DNA of 64,000 bases from Gp6-AA40 sp035647075 (GCA_035647075.1 DASROF010000112.1:21421-85420); one strand, 5' to 3'. Positions 18,077-27,882 are shown, numbered from the stretch's first letter. The notes: generated from the letters alone by a model not told the origin. Translations and numbers: made by a program.

Positions 18077-20695
18077 CTAGAAGTTAAACCTGATTCCCAG
18101 GTTCACATCCCTCGGCTGCCCCACGCTCGTCGCCAGCCCGAAGAACGGCGATGAGAGGTTGCCGGTGTAGCCGGTGTGCGTCACGTGGTTCAGCACGTTC
18201 TGCGCCTGGACGAAGAACTCCATGCTCTTGCCGCCGCCGACGTTGCCGCCACGGCCACCGGGACCACCAAAGCCCTGGCCACCACCGCGAACTGGCGCAT
18301 TGACGCCGCTCAGTGAGAACCGACGGCTCAGGTTCAGGTTCAGCCCCCAGGTCGTGTCGCCGCGCAGCGAGTTGCGGGTCACGCCTTCGGGCCGGTCGTT
18401 GAACACACCGTCATCGTTGTCGTCGCGACCCGTGGTCATGTTATAGGGCACGCCGGAGCTGACATTGAGATTCACGTTCCCGCGAATCCCGAACAGGATG
18501 GGCGCTTGCGCCTGCAACTGCAGCCGGTGGCGGATGTCCTGACGTGACGGACCCCAGTCCAGATCCGGGTTCAGATTGTCTGACGGCAGCGAGGTCGCGC
18601 CATCCGCGAAGTTCTTCTCGTGGCCGAAGGTGTAGTTCACATTGAACATCGCGGGCTGCTGATTCTTCAGCTGCAGCCTCACGCGGGTGCCAACGGTCAG
18701 CCGGTCGCTCGAAGACCTGCCGGTCGACTCGAACTGTGTAATGTCGCCGAAGGCCGGGTTCGGCCGCACGCCGTCCACGGGAGCGTTCACGTTGCGCGAA
18801 CGCATGAGATTGGCGCCACGCAGCACCTGATATGAAGTCTGCAACATGATGTTCGGCGTCAGCTGCCGGTCATAGCTGATCGACGCCTGGTGCACGCGTG
18901 GCATTTGAAGGTTGTCGCTGGCCTGAATCCGACCGCTCGGGGTCATGGTGAGGCCAGCCGCGACGGCGTCGAGATTCACAACGCTGGCGCAGTAGTCGTT
19001 GGCTTCGATGCACGAGACGCGGATATCGCGCACCGCCGTGCCGTCGACGCGCAGCGTCTGGTCGTAGAGGCTCGCGTCGTACCAGTCATAGAAGAGTCCG
19101 TAGCCGCCGCGGATCGCGGAGGTCTGGCTGCCGAACGGCGCCCAGGTCAGGCCGATGCGCGGCATCAGGTTCAATTTGTCATCGATGCGCGACTGCAGCT
19201 CGTTGCGGACGCCGAGGCCGAGGGTCAGGTCGCGGTGCACGCGAAACTCGTCGGACCAGTAGACGCCCGCCTGATACTGACTGAAAGCGGTGTCGAGGGT
19301 GCCCAGGCGCTGCGAGAACTGCGCTGGCAGGCCGGCCGTGAAGTCCTCGATCGTACGGTACGTCCAGGTGCCCGCGGCGTTGCGCTCGTCGAAGTTCGAG
19401 TAGAACGCGCCTTCCACCAGTGCGCCGGCACGCATCTGATGCTTCCCGACCGTAAAATCGAAGTTATCCGCCAGCTCCAGGCGCTTCGTCGAGCTGTCGC
19501 TGTTGACTCCCGCGCCGCCTCGCGTGAAGGCGTCCTGTACGACGATCGTCTGCGCCGATGACGCCGAGAACGCCGCGTTGCCGCTCGTCGTCAACTGGAG
19601 GCGCGCTTCGTTCAGGTACTTCGTGCCAAGGACGCTCTGCAGCCGCGCACGGAACTGGGTCGAGTCGCTGGTCCGCGTCGATGCGCGCTCGGGCAGGTTG
19701 AAGCCGCCAACACCCTGGTTGAGCCCCTCGGTGGCGCTCCGCTGCAGGTTGAAGATCAGGCTCTGGCTGGCCGAGAGTGAATGCTCGAGGCCGAACTGGA
19801 AGCCGTTCTGATCGTTTGTCGACCGCACGGCGTCGTTGATACGCGCGCCGGCTTCGTTGACCGCGACGATCGGGTTCGAGTTGAAGCGGCTGTTGCCGTT
19901 CGCCTGGAAGCTGAATGACGTTTTGCCGGCGACGATCGGCCCGCGAAGCCCGAACTGCACGTTGCGCTCCTGCGAGGGCGTCTCGACCAGTTGCTGCGGT
20001 TGACGGGCGTTGAATGCGTCGCCGCCGAGCGTCACGCTGCCGCTGCCGCCCCAGTTGGTGTTCGGCTTGGTGATGATCTCGATCTGTGCGCGACCCGCGT
20101 CGTGGTTGTCCGACGCATAGTTGTTCTGACGGAACCGGATCGACCGGATCTGGTCGCGGCTTGGCAGCCGCCCGCCGCTGAATCCGTTCATGAAGAAGGT
20201 GGCGCCTCCCGGGCCCGCCATCGAGGAGAGGTAATCCGCCAGCTCGTCCGGATCATCGGGCAACGCGTCGAGCTCTTCCTGCGTGAGCGAGAACGACGAA
20301 GCACTCTTCGACGCCTCGGGTGCGCTCGCCTGGCTCACCTCGACTTCCGCCTTGAACCCTTCGATCTGCAGCGTCACCGTCTGGTTCATCGCTCCGCGCT
20401 TCAGCGTCAGCGGCGCGTCGAACGGCATGAAGCCGGGGAACTCGACGTGGACCGTTACCTGCCCCGGCGTGAGGTTCGACGCGGCCACACCGTGGTCGTC
20501 GGCGGTGAACTCAGTCGGTTCGCCGGCAGCGGGCTTCACAGTGACGGTGGCAGCGGGAATCCCGGCGCCCGTCTGGTCCACGATGATCAGCCGCAGTTGA
20601 GTCTGATTCGCGGCCGTTTGCGCGAACGCAGAGCTGGCCAGTGAAACGAGGGCGGCGGCAACAACCAGGCGCTTCGTCAAATGCATGCCGAGCAT
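18077..20695 (-). CDS. TonB-dependent receptor with carboxypeptidase-regulatory-like N-terminal domain
   Basis: The 872-residue outer-membrane protein has a signal peptide (ending SSAFAQ), an Ig-like carboxypeptidase-regulatory domain (about residues 30-112), a plug-like region (about 130-215) and a long barrel ending in RFNF, with the terminal aromatic residue expected for barrel assembly. This layout is typical of OmpA-like/TonB receptors of Acidobacteria. A glycine-rich loop lies just before FVQAQNVLNH. The cargo is unknown. Two ATGs (20695, 20686) are possible. It follows the Ser/Thr kinase gene on the same strand but is separated by 107 bp with its own dyad, so separate control is likely. 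Confidence 0.9.
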   Translation of the reverse strand: MLGMHLTKRLVVAAALVSLASSAFAQTAANQTQLRLIIVDQTGAGIPAATVTVKPAAGEPTEFTADDHGVAASNLTPGQVTVHVEFPGFMPFDAPLTLKRGAMNQTVTLQIEGFKAEVEVSQASAPEASKSASSFSLTQEELDALPDDPDELADYLSSMAGPGGATFFMNGFSGGRLPSRDQIRSIRFRQNNYASDNHDAGRAQIEIITKPNTNWGGSGSVTLGGDAFNARQPQQLVETPSQERNVQFGLRGPIVAGKTSFSFQANGNSRFNSNPIVAVNEAGARINDAVRSTNDQNGFQFGLEHSLSASQSLIFNLQRSATEGLNQGVGGFNLPERASTRTSDSTQFRARLQSVLGTKYLNEARLQLTTSGNAAFSASSAQTIVVQDAFTRGGAGVNSDSSTKRLELADNFDFTVGKHQMRAGALVEGAFYSNFDERNAAGTWTYRTIEDFTAGLPAQFSQRLGTLDTAFSQYQAGVYWSDEFRVHRDLTLGLGVRNELQSRIDDKLNLMPRIGLTWAPFGSQTSAIRGGYGLFYDWYDASLYDQTLRVDGTAVRDIRVSCIEANDYCASVVNLDAVAAGLTMTPSGRIQASDNLQMPRVHQASISYDRQLTPNIMLQTSYQVLRGANLMRSRNVNAPVDGVRPNPAFGDITQFESTGRSSSDRLTVGTRVRLQLKNQQPAMFNVNYTFGHEKNFADGATSLPSDNLNPDLDWGPSRQDIRHRLQLQAQAPILFGIRGNVNLNVSSGVPYNMTTGRDDNDDGVFNDRPEGVTRNSLRGDTTWGLNLNLSRRFSLSGVNAPVRGGGQGFGGPGGRGGNVGGGKSMEFFVQAQNVLNHVTHTGYTGNLSSPFFGLATSVGQPRDVNLGIRFNF

Positions 20696-20731
20696 TATTC
20701 CGGGCTGGACCGGCGTGGTGATTAACGCTGG

Positions 20732-20764
20732 GCAAACAGATCGTTAAGAACGCTAACTGTTTGC
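20732..20764 (-). promoter_or_regulatory. Inverted repeat in the promoter region of the TonB receptor gene
   Basis: GCAAACAG at 20732-20739 and CTGTTTGC at 20757-20764 are perfect inverse copies with 17 bases between. Smaller dyads (CGTT-AAG-AACG) lie inside. The element begins 36 bases upstream of the ATG at 20695 and may be an operator for the receptor gene. No consensus -35/-10 pair can be fixed. Confidence 0.45.
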
Positions 20765-20802
20765 TAATTGGATGTTTTCGTACGAGTTGCGGGCTTCGGC
20801 GT

Positions 20803-23493
20803 TCACTTCGGCGAAGACTTGCCCTTCACGAGGGCGGGCCAATTCACCACCGTCCTTATGGGCGTGGCATTGGGATCCTCGGGCGACAAGGCGAGCAGAA
20901 AGCGCTGGCCGTCTCCTCGCACATCGTACGGCGCGCCTGTCAGCGGCTGTCCGGAGAATCCGAAGTTGGTGCGGAACAGAACGGTCGATGAGCCGACAGT
21001 GAAAGTGGGGCCTGGCGTGACAGCGACCGCTACGAGGTCACCATTCGCCGCAACGTAATACAGCTCCCGACTGTCGCGACGCCAGCGGGGAAAAGCGCCG
21101 CCATTCATCGACACTTGCCACTTTCCTCCCGCGGGATTTGGAAAAGGCTGAACGACAATCTGACTGACACCGGTTTCATTCGTCGCGTATGCCATCCACC
21201 GGCCATCCGGCGAGATCGAGGCGCCGTATTCGTCGAACTGCGATGCGGCATACGCGAATGGTTTGGCATCGCCCGTCAGCGGAAGCACCCACAGATCCCA
21301 CGGTGAACCGCCGGTCGTTGACTGCGCGTAGACAAGATACTGGCCATTGAGCGAGTAGGAACGCGGCGTGCGGGCGATCCCCTTTTCGGGCGCCGCAATC
21401 TGCCGCTCCGGGGCCGCTCCATCGGCGACCCTTTCGTACATCGTTGGACCCTCCGCATGTCGATGCGAGTCCCAGGCTACGCGGCGACTATCGGCAGACC
21501 ACACCGGTCCATGGTCGTGCCCTGGATCGGTCGTCAGGCGCGTTTTTACGCCGTGCACCAGGTCATAGACCCAGATATCGTCGGGGCCATTGGTGGCTTC
21601 GGAGTAGGCGACGCGTTCGCCGTCCGGCGAGAGCTGAATCGACACACCGCGAATCGGTGGACCGACCGGTTCGCTTTGCTTACCGTTGCGATCCGCCCAC
21701 ACGAGCGAGCGGTTGCCGGACCCGCCAGCCCTGGTGCGGTAGGCAACAACACCGGTGTCCGAGGCCGTCAGTACGGGAACCTCATCGCCGGCGAACGTCG
21801 CGACATCGGTCGCCAACGGAGTCGCATCGCCGGTGAACGCGAGAGAGCCAGGATCAAACGGCCGCGCGAACGCCGTTTGATCGCGGACCGTGATGAGGTA
21901 TCCGTCTGCGTATTGGGGACAGGTGTCCCCCGCCATCAGACGCGTGCGCGCGGTCGCGCCGAGCTCGCTGGCGTAGATGGCGCGCGTTTCCGGCTTATCG
22001 CCGTACGCCAGATAGATGTAGTGCTTGCCATCTGGCAGGAACGACGGGCAGTCGTGATACAGCTCGTCCGGGTTCCGCTTTGTCACGTCCGTCAGAGTGC
22101 CGCCGGTGGCTGGAACAGAGCGGAGGCCGTGCTCGTTGGACGCGATCAGAATCGTTCCGGTGGTACTCCACGAGCTGCCGCCATGCTGGCCGTCCACAGC
22201 GGCGATCGTCTCGACCACACCGCCGCCCGGTTCGACCCGCTTCAGCTTTCCGTCGAGCACGAACGCGACGTACCGGCTGTCAGGCGACCAGAACGGCGCC
22301 GAAAAGCTGTCGACGCCATTCGTTCCAGGAAGCTGGCGGGGTGTGAGGTCGTCGAGCGAGCGAATCCACAATCCCACCGAATTACCGGTGCTGGCTGCGT
22401 ACACCACACGACGACCGTCAGGTGAGATTGCGATCGATTGATTGATGGGGGAATTCTCGACGGGAATCTCGAACAGGAGCGGTTGCGCGTCAACGGGCGC
22501 CCGCCAGTAGGTGGCACCGCCAACGCCGGCAACCAGCAGCAGCACTGCAGCGGCGGCGCCGCCGAACAGCTTCCACATCCGGCGTCCGCTCTGCGCTGGA
22601 GCGGCAGCAGTGGCACCTGGTGCCGCAGCCGGATCGAGCAGCAGCGCGGCATCAGCCGCACCGCTGAATCGCAGCCGCGAATCCTTCTGGAAGCAACGCG
22701 TCAGCAGCCAGCGAACGCCAGCCGGCGTGTCCGGCGGCAGCTTCGACAGGTCCGGATCTTTCGTGACGACCGCAGCGATCACATCCGTGACCGTCTCCCC
22801 GGGGAATGCCTGCTTGCCCGTCAACATTTCGTAGAGCACGCAGCCGAAGGCCCACAGATCCGCTCGCCGATCGGCTTCCTTCCCCCGCGCCTGCTCAGGA
22901 CTCATGTACGCAGCAGTCCCGAGCATCATCCCTGCGTGCGTCGCCAGCGCGGGAGATGTAATCGTCGGCGACAGCGACGAACCCGGAAGCGATCCAGCAG
23001 CTGCGGACGATTCCGTCAGCTTCGCCAGACCGAAGTCGAGCACTTTAACGACTCCAGTCTTCGTGAGGCTGATATTGGCCGGCTTGAGGTCGCGGTGGAT
23101 GATTCCCTGATCGTGTGCGGCGTCGAGCGCGGCGGCGATCTGCCGGGCGATCTCGAGCGCGTCGGCCACCGGGATTGGCCCGCGCCCAATGCGCGCGGCA
23201 AGAGTCTCCCCTTCGACCAGCTCGAGCACCAGCGCGCGCACGTCGTCGTGCTCTTCGAGGCCGTAGATCGCGGCAATGTGCGGATGATTGAGCGAGGCGA
23301 GCACCTGGGCTTCTCTTGCGAAGCGCGCGAGCCGCTCGGAATCGCCGGCAAAAGACGCCGGGAGCACCTTAAGGGCGACGTCACGATTCAGGCGCGTGTC
23401 GCGGGCGCGATAGACCTCTCCCATCCCGCCCGCGCCAAGCGGGCCCACGACTTCGTAGAAACCTATGCGTGTCCGGTTGGAAAGAGTTCCCAC
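20803..23493 (-). CDS. Membrane Ser/Thr protein kinase with C-terminal PD40/TolB-type propeller
   Basis: The 896-residue protein has a complete Hanks-type kinase domain (residues about 12-280): glycine loop GAGGMG at 20-25, Lys42 in VALKVL, catalytic HRDLKPAN, DFGLAKL and GTAAYMSPEQARG. One membrane helix follows at about 305-330 (GGAAAAVLLLVAGVGGATYW). The rest is a periplasmic beta-propeller of PD40/WD40-like repeats with recurring phrases such as ISPDGRRVVY, WSPDSRYVAF and LSPDGERVAY. The propeller probably senses a periplasmic ligand. The start is a GTG 4 bp after the stop of the alpha/beta hydrolase gene, so the two are cotranscribed. Confidence 0.93.
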   Translation of the reverse strand: MGTLSNRTRIGFYEVVGPLGAGGMGEVYRARDTRLNRDVALKVLPASFAGDSERLARFAREAQVLASLNHPHIAAIYGLEEHDDVRALVLELVEGETLAARIGRGPIPVADALEIARQIAAALDAAHDQGIIHRDLKPANISLTKTGVVKVLDFGLAKLTESSAAAGSLPGSSLSPTITSPALATHAGMMLGTAAYMSPEQARGKEADRRADLWAFGCVLYEMLTGKQAFPGETVTDVIAAVVTKDPDLSKLPPDTPAGVRWLLTRCFQKDSRLRFSGAADAALLLDPAAAPGATAAAPAQSGRRMWKLFGGAAAAVLLLVAGVGGATYWRAPVDAQPLLFEIPVENSPINQSIAISPDGRRVVYAASTGNSVGLWIRSLDDLTPRQLPGTNGVDSFSAPFWSPDSRYVAFVLDGKLKRVEPGGGVVETIAAVDGQHGGSSWSTTGTILIASNEHGLRSVPATGGTLTDVTKRNPDELYHDCPSFLPDGKHYIYLAYGDKPETRAIYASELGATARTRLMAGDTCPQYADGYLITVRDQTAFARPFDPGSLAFTGDATPLATDVATFAGDEVPVLTASDTGVVAYRTRAGGSGNRSLVWADRNGKQSEPVGPPIRGVSIQLSPDGERVAYSEATNGPDDIWVYDLVHGVKTRLTTDPGHDHGPVWSADSRRVAWDSHRHAEGPTMYERVADGAAPERQIAAPEKGIARTPRSYSLNGQYLVYAQSTTGGSPWDLWVLPLTGDAKPFAYAASQFDEYGASISPDGRWMAYATNETGVSQIVVQPFPNPAGGKWQVSMNGGAFPRWRRDSRELYYVAANGDLVAVAVTPGPTFTVGSSTVLFRTNFGFSGQPLTGAPYDVRGDGQRFLLALSPEDPNATPIRTVVNWPALVKGKSSPK

Positions 23494-23497
23494 GCGG

Positions 23498-24337
23498 TTA
23501 CTTGAACTTCTCCACGAACTTGAGGAGCATCCGGTTGAACTCGATTGGCTTCTCCATCATCAGGAAGTGCGCCGTCTCGGGGATCGTGTAGTAGTCCGCC
23601 TCCGGATACAGCGTCTTGACTGCCTGCTCGGTCGCCAGCGGCCGCGTCCCGGCGTAGACGGCCAGGACGGGAGCCTTGATCTTCTGATCAGACAACTGCG
23701 ATTGATCCCATGTCGCAGCCATGGCGCCCGCTGCGGTCGCTTCGGGAGTGCCCATCATCATCTTCAGGATGTGCTGCTGCAGGTCGGGAGTGGTGGCCGG
23801 CCCGAACATCCCTTTCACCATCGCCTCGCGCGAGGCGATGGTCACCGCCGGGAGCGGTCCGCGACCGGGCTGTCCGGGTTGAATCCCATTGGCGGACAAC
23901 TGCACCAGGCCGTCGACGAGCACCAGGCCGTCGACGAGCACCAGGCCCTTCACCCGGTCCGGGAACATCAGCGCGTATTTCCGAATCACTGGCGTTCCCA
24001 TGCTGTGTCCGACGAGGAAGATCTTGTCGACTCCCGCTTCGACACGCACGGCTTCGATGGCGCGCGCGAAGACCTCCATCGTGAACGTCTTCGGCATACC
24101 GCTCTTGCCGTGGCCCGGCAGGTCGAGCGTGATCACGCGGTAACTCTTTGAAACGACGGGCACCTGCTCGCGCCAGGACGTCTCGTCGCACGTCCAACCG
24201 TGGACCAGGACAACGGTCTGCGCGCCTCTCCCGGAAGACGTCCAATGAATCGTTGCGCCGTCAACGGTGGCGGCGGGTGCCGCCGCTGGGGCCGTCAGCA
24301 AGAGCGCCGCGACAAGTGCGGTGGTCAGGATGCGCAT
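23498..24337 (-). CDS. Exported alpha/beta hydrolase with an in-frame tandem duplication
   Basis: The 279-residue product has a signal peptide (about residues 1-23) and an alpha/beta-hydrolase fold. The oxyanion segment is VLVHGWTCDETSW, the nucleophile elbow is GHSMG, and the C-terminal histidine lies in ETAHFLMME. Where the acid residue is usually found after strand 7, the sequence reads VYAGTRP, so the acid may come from strand 6. Exactly there the protein has a duplicated LVLVDG, caused by an 18-bp tandem repeat. I chose the ATG at 24337 because AAAGG lies seven bases upstream and the signal peptide begins there. The gene is 10 bp after the SGNH hydrolase gene. Confidence 0.86.
   Translation of the reverse strand: MRILTTALVAALLLTAPAAAPAATVDGATIHWTSSGRGAQTVVLVHGWTCDETSWREQVPVVSKSYRVITLDLPGHGKSGMPKTFTMEVFARAIEAVRVEAGVDKIFLVGHSMGTPVIRKYALMFPDRVKGLVLVDGLVLVDGLVQLSANGIQPGQPGRGPLPAVTIASREAMVKGMFGPATTPDLQQHILKMMMGTPEATAAGAMAATWDQSQLSDQKIKAPVLAVYAGTRPLATEQAVKTLYPEADYYTIPETAHFLMMEKPIEFNRMLLKFVEKFK
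23903..23947. repeat. 18-bp tandem repeat (2.5 copies) inside the alpha/beta hydrolase gene
   Basis: The unit CACCAGGCCGTCGACGAG occurs at 23903-23920 and identically at 23921-23938, followed by half a unit. It encodes a doubled LVLVDG. Because the copies are identical, the duplication is recent or kept by slippage, and it leaves the frame intact. Confidence 0.85.
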
Positions 24338-24347
24338 GTGACGCCTT

Positions 24348-25649
24348 TCATTTGAGCGAACCAAGCAAGGCCAGATCGACAGCCTCGCCCATTGCCTTGT
24401 AGCCGGCATCGCCCGGATGGAGATGGTCGCCGGAATCGTACGCGGGCAGGAACTTCGTCGGCGCAGCCGGGTCCCGTGTCGCCTTGTCGAAGTCGATGAC
24501 GCCGTCGTATGCCTTGCTGCTCCGGATCCACTCGTTGAGCGCCTGGCGCTTGGCTTCGCCCTCAGCCGAGTAGTACGCCGCGCCTTCGTATGGCGTCAGC
24601 GTGGCGCCGTAAATGCGTAACCCGCGCGCGTGCGCGCGCTCGATGAGTTGCTTATGCCCGGCAATGAGGTCCTCGGCGCTCGGCGATGGGTTGGCGCGTG
24701 CGATGCCGATGTCGTTGATGCCCTCCATTACAACGACGTGGGTCACGCCGGTCTGCAACAGCACGTCGCGATCGAACCGCGCCAGGGCACTGACGCCGGC
24801 ACCATCACCTAACACCTGATTGCCGCTGATCCCGGCATTGAGGACCGCAACCGCGCTCCCCTTTCGGGCGGCAAGCCGGCGCGCCAGCACGTCAGGCCAG
24901 CGTGAGTTGGTGTCCGGCGTGGACGCTGCACCGTCGGTAATTGAATCGCCAAACGCGACTACCGCCGTCGTGGCGTCAGGCGCAACGACCTCCACCCGCG
25001 CGAGCAGAAACCACGCGTTCGTCGTGCGGGCGACAGGTAACGTCGCCGAGCCGGAATGGTTCCCAGCCTCAGAGAGGTAGTTGGTCTGACTTGCCCCGTT
25101 GTGCGTGGTCACAGGCGACGGGCTGACGCCGAGATCACCCGGAAGAAATAGATCGACGGCCAGATCGGAGACCGGCGGTACCGCGAGTTCGACCGGATCG
25201 CTGACGAGCGTGGCCCCGGCGCGAATGGTGGCCGTGGCGCTGCCACCGAATGTCAGCGGCTTCACTGACGCCGCCATGACTGCCGAGTCCTTGTCCCGCA
25301 ATGCCGCATGCGCAGCGCCGATCTGTACGGGCGCGGTGCCGAAGGCGTTGCTCACTACAACTCGAATGCGACTGCCGCCGACGCTCACCCGAACGATCTG
25401 ACGAATCGTTTGATTATTGACCGTGATGGGCGGGGCCCCACCGCGCCCGCCGCCACGGCCTTGAGGAGGCGGAGCAGCCGTCAACGCAGGAGCCGCGGCA
25501 CTGGGCGCGGGCGCGACGGGCTGCGCACGTGCGACGAGAGCGGTAGCCCAGGTTGCAACCCACTTTTCGTTGCGACGTGCCTGGGCGAAAGCCGGGGACG
25601 CGATGAAGAGAACGAGCGCGAGGGCGATGAATCGGCGTCTCAGCAGCAT
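24348..25649 (-). CDS. Exported SGNH/GDSL hydrolase
   Basis: The 433-residue product has a signal peptide (about 1-23), a proline/glycine-rich linker, an N-terminal beta domain (about 70-210) and an SGNH esterase domain. Block I is VVAFGDSITDG with the nucleophile Ser, block III is GINDIG, and block V is DHLHPGDAGY with the catalytic Asp and His. Proteins of this layout are often carbohydrate esterases or rhamnogalacturonan acetylesterase relatives; the substrate is not clear. It lies 65 bp downstream of the M3 peptidase gene, with a heptamer repeat array in the gap, and 10 bp upstream of the alpha/beta hydrolase gene. Confidence 0.9.
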   Translation of the reverse strand: MLLRRRFIALALVLFIASPAFAQARRNEKWVATWATALVARAQPVAPAPSAAAPALTAAPPPQGRGGGRGGAPPITVNNQTIRQIVRVSVGGSRIRVVVSNAFGTAPVQIGAAHAALRDKDSAVMAASVKPLTFGGSATATIRAGATLVSDPVELAVPPVSDLAVDLFLPGDLGVSPSPVTTHNGASQTNYLSEAGNHSGSATLPVARTTNAWFLLARVEVVAPDATTAVVAFGDSITDGAASTPDTNSRWPDVLARRLAARKGSAVAVLNAGISGNQVLGDGAGVSALARFDRDVLLQTGVTHVVVMEGINDIGIARANPSPSAEDLIAGHKQLIERAHARGLRIYGATLTPYEGAAYYSAEGEAKRQALNEWIRSSKAYDGVIDFDKATRDPAAPTKFLPAYDSGDHLHPGDAGYKAMGEAVDLALLGSLK

Positions 25650-25685
25650 GACGCCGATTGTATCTCGCTGGATCAGTTGTCAGCT

Positions 25686-25713
25686 GCTACTTGCTACTTG
25701 CCACTTGCTACTT
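25686..25713. repeat. Heptanucleotide microrepeat array (GCTACTT x4)
   Basis: Four tandem 7-bp units (GCTACTT, GCTACTT, GCCACTT, GCTACTT) end one base before the stop codon complement of the M3 peptidase gene at 25715. The array lies in the 65-bp gap before the SGNH hydrolase gene. Confidence 0.8.
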
Positions 25714-25714
25714 G

Positions 25715-27859
25715 TCAGTTGATCGGAAATCCCCGATTCTCGAACAGCGCCTTCACGTCAGGGTCATGTCCACGGAACCGGCGGTAGGCTTCCGCGCGAT
25801 CAGTGGAATTTCCTTCGGCGAGGATGATCTCGCGGAAGCGCTTCGCAACGGTCTTGTCCCAGGGCCCGCCCGCTTCGAGAAACGCCTTCCACGTGTCCGC
25901 TGCCATCACGTCGGACCAGAGGTAGCTGTAGTAGCCCGCCGAATAGCTGTCGCTGCCAAAGAGGTGATCGAACTGCGGCAGACGATGGCGCAGTGCGATT
26001 TCTCGCGGCATCCCGATACGAGCAAGCGCGTCGCGCTCGAACGTCGCCGGGTCGAAAACGCCATCTGGACGGGTATGCAGATCCATGTCGAGAATTGCAG
26101 CCGCCAGATACTCCACGGTTGCGTATCCCTGGTTGAACTTCCGCGACTTCTCGATCTTCTCGACCAGCGCTTGCGGCATCGGCTGACCCGTCTGATAGTG
26201 GCGGGCAAATCGATCGAGCACCTCTCGCGTGAGGACCCAGTGTTCATTGACCTGAGATGGGAATTCAACGAAGTCCCGTGGCGTCGATGCCAGACCGGGA
26301 TAGGTCACGTCCTGCAGCAACGCGTGCAACGCATGGCCAAACTCATGAAACAGCGTCTCCGCATCGTCCAGAGAGATCAATGCCGGAGCGCCAGGAGCAC
26401 CTTTGACGAAGTTGTTGTTGTTCGACGCAATCGGCGTCACGCTGCCGTCCATCTTCTCCTGGGTCCGGTAGGTCATCGCCCAGGCGCCGGAACGCTTGGC
26501 CGGCCGCGCGAAGCCGTCGAAATAGAACAAGCCGACGTGTGTACCGGTGGCAGCGTCTTTCACCTCCCAGACGAGAACGTCAGGATGGAAGACGGGCACT
26601 TTGCCGGTGATCTCCGTGAAAGAAATGCCGTAGCGCTGTTCAGCGGCCCAGAGTGCCGCGGCCACCATGTTGTTGAGCGCCAGGTACGGCTTCACCTCGC
26701 TCTGATCCAGGTCATACCGCTGCTTTCTGACCTTCTCGGCGTAGTAGAGATAATCCCAGGGCTCTATCGTCGCCGGACCGTGTTCGCGCGAGGCGATCGC
26801 CTCCATGTCCGCCACTTCCTCGCGTACACGCGAGACGGCGGCTGGCCAGACCTGCATCATCAGCGCCTGAGCGGCTGTCGGCTCCTTCGCCATCGTGTCC
26901 GACATTCGCCAGTGTGCGTGAGAGGCGAACCCGAGCAGACGTGCGCGATCCGCGCGTAGCTTCACGATGCGCGCGATGGTCGTCTTTGTGTCGTTCTGAT
27001 CGCCGTTGTCACCCCGGCTCTTGAACTTCTTCCAGACGCGCTCGCGCAGATCGCGCCGGCTCGAGAACGTCAGAAACGGATCGACGCTCGAGCGGGTGTT
27101 GACGATCGCCCATTTGCTGGGAAGTGCGCGTTCGGCCGCAGCGGCCTTCGCGCTGTCAACCAGGGCCGGCGGCAGTCCAGCCAGATCGGCTTCGCTGTCG
27201 AGCACCGTCCAGGTGTCTTCGTCCGCCAGCACCTTCTGACGGAACAAGGCGTAGAGCGACGCCAGTTCCTGGTTAATCGCCGAGAGTTGTGCCTTGTCCG
27301 CCTCGCCAAGCCTTGCGCCGCGGCGCACGAACAGGTCGTGCATGCGTTCGGTCAATCGCTTCTGCTCGAGGGCAAGCTGTGACGAGGCCAGTGAACCGTA
27401 GACGGCAGCAATCCGCGCGAATAATCTGGAGTTCATGAAGATTGCGTCGCTGGCGGCCGCCAGTTTGGGCTCCCACTCGCGTTCGAGCGCCTGGTACTGT
27501 GGGTTCGTGATGTTCTCGGTGGCTACCGCAAAGAGCCGGCCGACGCGCGTACGCGTTCGGCCGCTCCGATCGAACGCCTCGATCGTGTTGCGAAAGGTCG
27601 GCGGCTCGGTACTCGACGCGATGGCATCAATCTCCGCACGCTCTTCTGCGAGCGCAGTGGTGAACGCCTCCGAGAAGACCTCCGGACGGACAGAGTCCCA
27701 TGGCGGGACACCACCGTACGGTCCGCTCCATGCTGCCACCAGCGGATTGATCCCGACTCCTGTGTTCGACGTGCCGTCCTTCGCCATCAAACTCCACACC
27801 GACGCCGCAACGACCACAATGGCCGCCGCAGCCGGAAAACCGTACTTGCCCACGAACAT
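25715..27859 (-). CDS. M3-family zinc metallopeptidase (dipeptidyl carboxypeptidase type)
   Basis: The 714-residue product resembles peptidyl-dipeptidase Dcp and oligopeptidase A. The zinc site HEFGH is present in TLFHEFGHALHALL near residue 500, with the downstream Glu in the segment EFPSQVNEHWVL. The N-terminus has a hydrophobic segment (FPAAAAIVVVAASVWSLMA), a signal peptide or anchor, so it probably degrades peptides in the periplasm. The gene starts the minus-strand group of exported hydrolases. Both flanks carry 7-bp microrepeat arrays. It is divergent from argG. Confidence 0.92.
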   Translation of the reverse strand: MFVGKYGFPAAAAIVVVAASVWSLMAKDGTSNTGVGINPLVAAWSGPYGGVPPWDSVRPEVFSEAFTTALAEERAEIDAIASSTEPPTFRNTIEAFDRSGRTRTRVGRLFAVATENITNPQYQALEREWEPKLAAASDAIFMNSRLFARIAAVYGSLASSQLALEQKRLTERMHDLFVRRGARLGEADKAQLSAINQELASLYALFRQKVLADEDTWTVLDSEADLAGLPPALVDSAKAAAAERALPSKWAIVNTRSSVDPFLTFSSRRDLRERVWKKFKSRGDNGDQNDTKTTIARIVKLRADRARLLGFASHAHWRMSDTMAKEPTAAQALMMQVWPAAVSRVREEVADMEAIASREHGPATIEPWDYLYYAEKVRKQRYDLDQSEVKPYLALNNMVAAALWAAEQRYGISFTEITGKVPVFHPDVLVWEVKDAATGTHVGLFYFDGFARPAKRSGAWAMTYRTQEKMDGSVTPIASNNNNFVKGAPGAPALISLDDAETLFHEFGHALHALLQDVTYPGLASTPRDFVEFPSQVNEHWVLTREVLDRFARHYQTGQPMPQALVEKIEKSRKFNQGYATVEYLAAAILDMDLHTRPDGVFDPATFERDALARIGMPREIALRHRLPQFDHLFGSDSYSAGYYSYLWSDVMAADTWKAFLEAGGPWDKTVAKRFREIILAEGNSTDRAEAYRRFRGHDPDVKALFENRGFPIN

Positions 27860-27882
27860 CCAGACGACGATACCCCCGACTC

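Noticed and set aside
25686..25713. CRISPR-like array
   Set aside because: Units are 7 bp without spacers and no cas gene is present.
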